Positions 7,099 to 11,805 of a DNA stretch of 11,805 bases are shown here, in pieces (positions within the stretch are counted from its first letter, which is position 1; every line of letters begins with the position of its first letter). The stretch covers positions 1 through 11,805 of the forward strand of contig CAMHMM010000033.1 in assembly GCA_946186215.1 (NCBI GenBank). Direction: 5' to 3'. This DNA comes from an uncultured Ruminococcus sp. (GTDB lineage: Bacteria; Bacillota; Clostridia; Oscillospirales; Ruminococcaceae). Below the pieces are notes generated by a model. It ran no database searches and was not told where the DNA came from. It saw only the letters and a program-made list of their open reading frames with translations. The translations under genes and the position numbers were made by a program.

Positions 7099-9351
7099 AT
7101 GGAATTTTCCGGAGAAGTTGATGCGGTTATCACCGCTGCGGTGGATTACGCAAAGAAAAATAAATATGAATTAATAACCCCCGAGATCGTGCTGCTGTTT
7201 TTCTGCGATGAGATCCAGTTCAGTACAGCCTTTTACTGCACAGGCGGCGATGTGGGCGTATTAAAGCATGACCTTGAAAAATATATCTGCGAATACCAGG
7301 ACAAGGGATCGAACGCTCCGCAGCTTTCTGCAGGGATGAATATGGCTCTTACCTATGCTGCGAGAAGTGCGGGATACAGCAGCAGCGGTGAGGTGCGCGT
7401 GAGCCATGTTATCCACGGTATGTGGCAGGTGGATGATCTTTATGCGGTGTATTTCATGGAAAGGCAGGAGGTAAGCGAGCCTGAGCTCCTGAGCAATCTT
7501 GTGCAGATAGAGGACGGCACTATGAGCATGGGAGATACTGCGGACGATGAGGACGGAGAATATCCAGACGGCGCGTATGCGGAAAGAAAGCCGCAGGACA
7601 GCACCGCTGCCGCGCAGGATTATGCCGTGTGCCTGAATGATACGCTGCATGATGTGAACCCGCTTATCGGCAGGGAGACAGAGCTTGAAATAACGATACA
7701 GATACTCTGCCGCAGGGATAAGAACAATCCTCTGCACATAGGCGAGCCTGGTGTGGGAAAGACTGCCCTGACCTACGGCCTTGTGCGCAGGATAGTTGAA
7801 GGGGATATCCCCGAGCCGCTCAGGGGCGCTCATGTATACGCCATCGATCTGGGCGCGATGCTTGCGGGGACACAATATCGCGGTGACTTTGAAAAACGGT
7901 TCAAAAAGGTGTTAAAGGATATCGGCAAAAAGGAAAAGCCAATAATATATATCGATGAGATACACAACATCACGGGAGCGGGTGCAGTGGGAGAAAGCTC
8001 CTTTGATGCGGCAAATCTGTTGAAGCCATATCTTGCGGACAGCTCGATAAGGTTTATCGGAGCCACTACATTCGAGGAGTACAAAAAGCATTTCGAGAAA
8101 AAAAAGAGCCTTGTGCGGCGCTTTCAGAATGTGGAGATAAGGGAGCCTTCCATATCCGAATGTGTGGAGATACTTGAAGGGCTCAGAAGCAGATATGAGA
8201 AATTCCACGGTGTGAAATACGATGATGATGTGATCCGTTACGCGGTGGAGATGAGTGCAAAATATATCAACGAGCGCTTTCTTCCCGACAAGGCTATAGA
8301 TCTGATAGACGAGGCGGGAGCATACAGGAAGCTGCATCCCGCGGGCGACGGCGTGCAGACCGTGGGCAGGGATGTTATCAGCGAGGTGCTCACAAAGATA
8401 TGCCGCGTGCCTGTTGAGACTGTGGAGACCGATGAACTGTCGGGGCTTGCGGAGCTTGAAGAAAAGCTCAGAAAGCAGATATTCGGGCAGGATGAGGCCA
8501 TAGCCCAGGTCACAAACGCAGTGAAATTTTCCAAAGCGGGACTGCTCGATGAGAACAAGCCCCTTGCGAGCCTGCTGTTCGTAGGGCCTACTGGAGTAGG
8601 AAAGACGGAGATAGCAAAGCAGCTTGCGGTACAGCTCGGGTTAGAGCTTGTCCGCTTCGACATGAGCGAATATGAGGAAAAGCACGCTGTTGCAAAGCTG
8701 ATAGGCTCGCCCGCGGGTTATGTGGGCTATGAGGAGGGCGGACTTCTTACCGAGGCGATACGCAAGAAGCCCTCTGCGGTGCTGCTTCTGGATGAGATAG
8801 AAAAGGCGCACCCGGATATCTACAATATCCTTCTGCAGATAATGGATTATGCCACACTTACGGATAATCAGGGACGCAGGGCGGATTTTCGCAATGTGAT
8901 CGTGATAATGACATCCAATGCGGGAGCCAGCCGTATCGGCAAGAGCGTTATCGGCTTTGAAAGCAACGACCGCGACAGCAGTGTTGTGATGGAGGAGGTA
9001 AATCGTATCTTCCGGCCTGAATTCCGCAACCGCCTTGACAGGATAGTTGTGTTCAACGGGATGGATGACATAATGGCTGAGAAGGTGATCGGCAAAAAGC
9101 TCAGTGAGCTCGGACTCCAGCTGGAAAGAAAGAACATCACATTCGCTTTTGACTTGTCAGCCGATGATCTTATCAGGGAAAAGGGCATAACGGCGGAATA
9201 CGGCGCAAGAGAGGTGGATCGTATCATCCGCAATGAGATAAAGCCGCTGCTTGTGGACGAGATACTGTTCGGCAGGCTCAGTAAGGGCGGCAGAGTAAGG
9301 CTTTCTGCACAGGACGGCAAATTTACGGTTTTTATCAGCGAAGAGGTGTGA
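7099..9351 (+). CDS. clpA: ClpA-type AAA+ unfoldase of the ClpAP protease
   Basis: This 750-residue Hsp100 unfoldase uses ATP to unfold substrates and thread them into ClpP. An N-domain (1-about 138) with the helical repeat that binds ClpS is followed by an acidic flexible linker (about 139-178). AAA1 has Walker A GEPGVGKT (215-222), Walker B IIYIDEIH (282-289) and Arg340/341. AAA2 has Walker A GPTGVGKT (496-503), Walker B VLLLDEIE (561-568) and sensor-2 GAR (702-704). IGF at 618-620 is the ClpP-docking tripeptide, so it should pair with ClpP rather than act alone as ClpB does. No coiled-coil middle domain interrupts AAA1 after about 410, which separates it from the ClpC and ClpB usual in Firmicutes. 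A GAGGAGG site lies within the end of clpS, 1 nt from which clpA begins. clpP is not in the window. Confidence 0.95.
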   Translation: MEFSGEVDAVITAAVDYAKKNKYELITPEIVLLFFCDEIQFSTAFYCTGGDVGVLKHDLEKYICEYQDKGSNAPQLSAGMNMALTYAARSAGYSSSGEVRVSHVIHGMWQVDDLYAVYFMERQEVSEPELLSNLVQIEDGTMSMGDTADDEDGEYPDGAYAERKPQDSTAAAQDYAVCLNDTLHDVNPLIGRETELEITIQILCRRDKNNPLHIGEPGVGKTALTYGLVRRIVEGDIPEPLRGAHVYAIDLGAMLAGTQYRGDFEKRFKKVLKDIGKKEKPIIYIDEIHNITGAGAVGESSFDAANLLKPYLADSSIRFIGATTFEEYKKHFEKKKSLVRRFQNVEIREPSISECVEILEGLRSRYEKFHGVKYDDDVIRYAVEMSAKYINERFLPDKAIDLIDEAGAYRKLHPAGDGVQTVGRDVISEVLTKICRVPVETVETDELSGLAELEEKLRKQIFGQDEAIAQVTNAVKFSKAGLLDENKPLASLLFVGPTGVGKTEIAKQLAVQLGLELVRFDMSEYEEKHAVAKLIGSPAGYVGYEEGGLLTEAIRKKPSAVLLLDEIEKAHPDIYNILLQIMDYATLTDNQGRRADFRNVIVIMTSNAGASRIGKSVIGFESNDRDSSVVMEEVNRIFRPEFRNRLDRIVVFNGMDDIMAEKVIGKKLSELGLQLERKNITFAFDLSADDLIREKGITAEYGAREVDRIIRNEIKPLLVDEILFGRLSKGGRVRLSAQDGKFTVFISEEV

Positions 9352-9352
9352 T

Positions 9353-10006
9353 ATGCCTGTAACTATGCTGGATAAAAGACTGCTGCTGTTTCCCGATCCC
9401 TCATATGCACAGGAGGACGGGCTTCTTGCAATAGGCGGCGATCTGAGCGTGGAAAGACTGTTTCTTGCCTACCGGAACGGGATATTTCCCTGGTACAACG
9501 AGGGTATGCCCATACTGTGGTGGTGTCCCCGCGAAAGGTTCATCATCCGCCCTGCGCAGATACATATATCTCATTCCATGAAGAAATTCATGAGACAGCA
9601 CGAGGTAAAGATCGTTCTCAACCGCGATTTTTCGGACACCATGCACAGGTGCCGTCTCAAAAGGGAATTTGACGAGGGAACATGGATAACCGACGATATG
9701 GAAAAGGCATATAAGCGGCTCCATGAAAAGGGCTATGCCACATCTGTGGAAAGCTATATCGACGGGTATCTTTCGGGCGGATTGTATGGCGTGAATATCG
9801 GCCGCTGCTTTTTCGGAGAGAGTATGTTTTCGGATATGGAAAACGGTTCAAAGACGGCGCTGATAAAATTCTCGCAGATGCTTGCAGAGTCGGGCTTTGT
9901 GATGATAGACTGTCAGTTCCGTACTGATCATCTTGCAAGCATGGGCGGTGTCGGCATCAGCTATAATGAATACATGGAGCTTATAAGACAGGGCATCGGG
10001 CAATGA
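9353..10006 (+). CDS. aat: Leucyl/phenylalanyl-tRNA--protein transferase
   Basis: This 217-residue enzyme transfers Leu or Phe from aminoacyl-tRNA to proteins with N-terminal Lys or Arg, creating primary N-degrons for ClpS. Family blocks are GLLAIGGDLS (23-32), AYRNGIFPWY (39-48), ILWWCPRER (54-62), TWI (110-112), GGLYGVNIG (142-150), FGESMFS (154-160) and IDCQ (185-188). Glu156, Asp186 and Gln188 match residues reported as important in the E. coli enzyme, and Trp111 and Tyr120 are also kept. The common HAHSxE is YATSVE here, and the protein ends some 17 residues earlier than E. coli Aat. It begins 1 nt after the clpA stop with AGAGGTG upstream, so coupling is tight. Catalytic competence looks likely; the altered HAHS segment is the one visible oddity. 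Confidence 0.95.
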   Translation: MPVTMLDKRLLLFPDPSYAQEDGLLAIGGDLSVERLFLAYRNGIFPWYNEGMPILWWCPRERFIIRPAQIHISHSMKKFMRQHEVKIVLNRDFSDTMHRCRLKREFDEGTWITDDMEKAYKRLHEKGYATSVESYIDGYLSGGLYGVNIGRCFFGESMFSDMENGSKTALIKFSQMLAESGFVMIDCQFRTDHLASMGGVGISYNEYMELIRQGIGQ

Positions 10007-10026
10007 CATATGAAAGAGGACGAATT

Positions 10027-10881
10027 ATGAAAAAATATACTGCACAGCCGATATCGGCTGAAAAATACCGGCTGGGTGAGTCGCCTTTCTACGATCCCCG
10101 CTATTCTCGTCTTTCATGGGTGGATATTCTTGAGGGGAAGATATATTCCCGCTATGCGGACGGAAGGACGGAGTTCTTTGATATGGAACAGTTTGTGGGA
10201 GCGGCAGTTCCCCTTGAACGCTCGATGGGATTTGCCGCGGCAGGCACTGACGGGCTTTATATCGTCGAAAACGGGAAAAAGTCGCTGCTTTGTGATCTCA
10301 AAGGCGTGTATGAACCGTTCCTGCGCTCAAATGATGCAAAGGCCGATCCGAAGGGTCGGCTGTGGTTCGGTTCATCCTGTGCTGATGACAGTCATGAGGC
10401 TCAGGGGGCACTCTATCGTTATGACGGCATTGTCTGCGTGATGCAGGATAACACAAAGATATCCAACGGTATGGCGTGGAACTCAGCAAAGGACAGATTT
10501 TTCTTTTCCGACTCTCTTTATTACGGCGTTTTTGCCTATATTTATGACAATGAGAGCGGTGAGATATCCGGCCGCAGCAGGCTGTTTGATGTGGAAAACG
10601 GCGTTCCCGACGGTATGTGCATCGACAGCAATGACAACCTGTGGGTGGCAGTGTGGGACGGGCACCGCATCGAGTGCAGGAGCTCCCGCACAGGCGAAAA
10701 GCTGGCAGAGGTGGAGGTAGCGGCAAAGCGCCCCACATCCTGCGCCTTCGGCGGTGATGATATGCAGACCTTGTATATCACCACATCGGGTGACGGGCTT
10801 GACGGCGAATATGACGGCTGCCTGTTTGCGTGCCGTGTGGATGCGGCGGGCAAGGCTCCTGATAAGGCGGTGATATTATGA
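10027..10881 (+). CDS. SMP-30/gluconolactonase-family six-bladed propeller
   Basis: This 284-residue protein belongs to the SMP-30/gluconolactonase/LRE family, metal-dependent lactonases acting on aldonolactones. Motifs are LGESPFYD (16-23), SNDAKADPKGRLWFG (101-115), ISNGMAW (145-151), VPDGMCID (193-200) and RPTSCAFGG (235-243). Glu18, Asn147 and Asp195 align with the divalent-metal ligands of the family, so it should be active. The true substrate cannot be read from sequence; gluconolactone is only the family default, and a pentonolactone is possible given the nearby xylan genes. I chose ATG 10027 because AAGAGGA (10014-10020) sits 6 nt before it; ATG 10003 would overlap aat but has a poorer site. 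No signal peptide. It overlaps the next gene by 4 nt. Confidence 0.88.
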   Translation: MKKYTAQPISAEKYRLGESPFYDPRYSRLSWVDILEGKIYSRYADGRTEFFDMEQFVGAAVPLERSMGFAAAGTDGLYIVENGKKSLLCDLKGVYEPFLRSNDAKADPKGRLWFGSSCADDSHEAQGALYRYDGIVCVMQDNTKISNGMAWNSAKDRFFFSDSLYYGVFAYIYDNESGEISGRSRLFDVENGVPDGMCIDSNDNLWVAVWDGHRIECRSSRTGEKLAEVEVAAKRPTSCAFGGDDMQTLYITTSGDGLDGEYDGCLFACRVDAAGKAPDKAVIL

Positions 10882-11669
10882 TACTCGATAAGTTTCCTGA
10901 TTTTATGAAGCGGGAGTCCAACCTTATCCCCGCCAACCAGCAGAATACTCCCGATATCGAGGGGTATTACTACACAGCGGCGGACGGCTCGCAGATGGCG
11001 TTCTGGAGCTACAAGGCGGACAGAGTATCCGCAGAGCATACCCACGATTACGATGAATATATGATATGCGTGCAGGGAGAATACCTTGTGACGATAAACG
11101 GTGAGGAGCATATGCTCCACGCCGGGGATGAGCTGTTTATCCCAAAGGGCTCGATGCAGGGCGGCAGAGTGAAGGCGGGAACGCGCTCCATACACGCATT
11201 CGGCGGCCGCCGTGTCAATGAGTACCGCACTATGCCGTTTGATGATACGATGAAGGAGGCTGTACACAGCTTTCTCTCTGCGCAGTTTGAATGCTGCGGA
11301 AAAAGCTTTGAGCCTCAGGGCAGGCACAGCATCTACAATGATATCACGGGGAATTTTGAGCTGTTTTTGTGCATCCTCGAAAACGGGGATGTGGTGGGAA
11401 CTGCGGCGCTCAAACGCTTGAACGAAAGCGACTGCGAGCTTAAAGCGCTGTATCTGTGCAGCCGTCTTCAGGGCAGGAAAATGGGATATTCCCTCATGTG
11501 CCGCCTGATAGATGAGGCAAAAAAACGCGGCTTTGAGCGGATGTATCTTGATTCCATGTCCTGCTACACCAGGGCGCTTAAGCTGTACAAAGGACTGGGC
11601 TTCAGAGAGATACAGCGTTATAACGACAATGAAAAGGCTGATGTGTTCATGGTGCTCGACCTTGTGTGA
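10878..11669 (+). CDS. Cupin-GNAT acetyltransferase fusion protein
   Basis: This 263-residue protein joins two domains. Residues about 28-110 are a small cupin: HTHDYDE gives His54, His56 and Glu60 as metal ligands, and HAGDELFIPKG (81-91) is the second motif, but its usual His is Gln94; His106 might substitute. Residues about 119-263 are a GNAT N-acetyltransferase with the acetyl-CoA loop RLQGRKMGYS (196-205), preceded by the strand DCELKALYL (185-193) and followed by YTRALKLYKGLGF (230-242). Both domains look complete. Met119 opens the GNAT half, yet no Shine-Dalgarno precedes it, so one fused product is more likely than two. The start overlaps the SMP-30 stop (ATGA), with AAGGCGG upstream. 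The acetyl acceptor is unknown. A cupin ligand or metal might control the acetyltransferase; that is inference. Confidence 0.85.
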   Translation: MILDKFPDFMKRESNLIPANQQNTPDIEGYYYTAADGSQMAFWSYKADRVSAEHTHDYDEYMICVQGEYLVTINGEEHMLHAGDELFIPKGSMQGGRVKAGTRSIHAFGGRRVNEYRTMPFDDTMKEAVHSFLSAQFECCGKSFEPQGRHSIYNDITGNFELFLCILENGDVVGTAALKRLNESDCELKALYLCSRLQGRKMGYSLMCRLIDEAKKRGFERMYLDSMSCYTRALKLYKGLGFREIQRYNDNEKADVFMVLDLV

Positions 11670-11686
11670 CAGTGCCGTGCAGTAAT

Positions 11687-11719
11687 ATGTCCTCCCGTCT
11701 TTGGCAGGGAGGACATTTC
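11687..11719 (+). terminator. Intrinsic terminator ending the clpS operon
   Basis: ATGTCCTCCC (11687-11696) pairs perfectly with GGGAGGACAT (11707-11716) over 10 bp with a 10-nt loop, followed by a short T-rich tail (TTCTGTT). The tail is modest but the stem is strong, and the site begins 18 nt after the last stop codon. Confidence 0.8.
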
Positions 11720-11746
11720 TGTTCGGAATTACCGTATATGCAGGGC

Positions 11747-11788
11747 AAAAAGCATCAGCCCTGTACTTTCAGGGTAGTACAGGGCTGA
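11747..11788 (-). terminator. Probable terminator of a convergent gene beyond the window
   Basis: TCAGCCCTGTACT (11755-11767) and AGTACAGGGCTGA (11776-11788) form a perfect 13-bp stem with an 8-nt loop. On the - strand the stem is followed, after TGC, by five T residues (plus-strand A-run 11747-11751). On the + strand no T-run follows. It therefore fits an intrinsic terminator for a leftward gene lying past 11805. No part of that gene can be identified here. Confidence 0.65.
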
Positions 11789-11805
11789 GCCTCAGGAGAA
11801 AATAG

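Noticed and set aside
10003..10026. Start of the SMP-30 protein at ATG 10003
   Set aside because: AAGAGGA at 10014-10020 is ideally placed for ATG 10027, and the family N-terminus begins soon after that Met.
10542..11327. Open frame of 261 codons on the - strand
   Set aside because: It straddles the SMP-30 and cupin-GNAT genes, both with recognisable motifs on the + strand, and its translation resembles no family.
11232..11669. Separate GNAT gene starting at Met119 of the cupin fusion
   Set aside because: No Shine-Dalgarno precedes 11232 and the frame is continuous with the cupin domain, so a fusion is simpler.

Overview
The window (11,805 bp) reads as chromosomal DNA of a fibre-degrading, Ruminococcus-like member of the Clostridia. 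The reasons are intracellular hemicellulose enzymes (esterase, GH43, GH115), Gram-positive-style Shine-Dalgarno sites, heavy use of AGA/AGG and ATA codons throughout, and tight gene packing. The genus is an inference from gene content. All recognised genes lie on the + strand, in two clean transcription units.

Unit 1 (about 290-6604) is a xylan side-chain operon. An AT-rich 5' region with a probable promoter precedes a type-B carboxylesterase (346-1869). The esterase overlaps by 4 nt a GH43 glycosidase with a C-terminal beta-sandwich (1866-3263). After a 67-nt spacer containing a hairpin comes a GH115 alpha-glucuronidase (3331-6138), then a small Cys-rich DUF3795 protein (6235-6528). A strong intrinsic terminator (6553-6604) closes the unit. 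None of the three hydrolases has a signal peptide. The likely job is therefore cytoplasmic trimming of imported acylated, arabinosylated and (methyl)glucuronosylated xylo-oligosaccharides. No transporter or regulator gene lies in the window.

Unit 2 (6698-about 11719) starts at a near-consensus extended -10 promoter and a leader hairpin. It holds a complete bacterial Leu/N-degron pathway in one operon: clpS (6798-7097), clpA (7099-9351) and aat (9353-10006), each separated by 1 nt. Aat adds Leu/Phe to proteins with N-terminal Lys/Arg, ClpS captures N-terminal Leu/Phe/Tyr/Trp, and ClpA unfolds the cargo for ClpP (not in the window). This set is the textbook proteobacterial arrangement and is unexpected in a Firmicutes background. 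The operon continues, with strong translational coupling, into an SMP-30/gluconolactonase-family protein (10027-10881) and a cupin-GNAT acetyltransferase fusion (10878-11669). Their link to the N-degron genes is unexplained and is the most interesting question here.

The right end carries a terminator for unit 2 (11687-11719). Next to it is a 13-bp hairpin whose T-run lies on the - strand, which suggests a convergent gene ending just beyond the window. I saw no tRNA, rRNA, CRISPR array, insertion sequence or phage gene.
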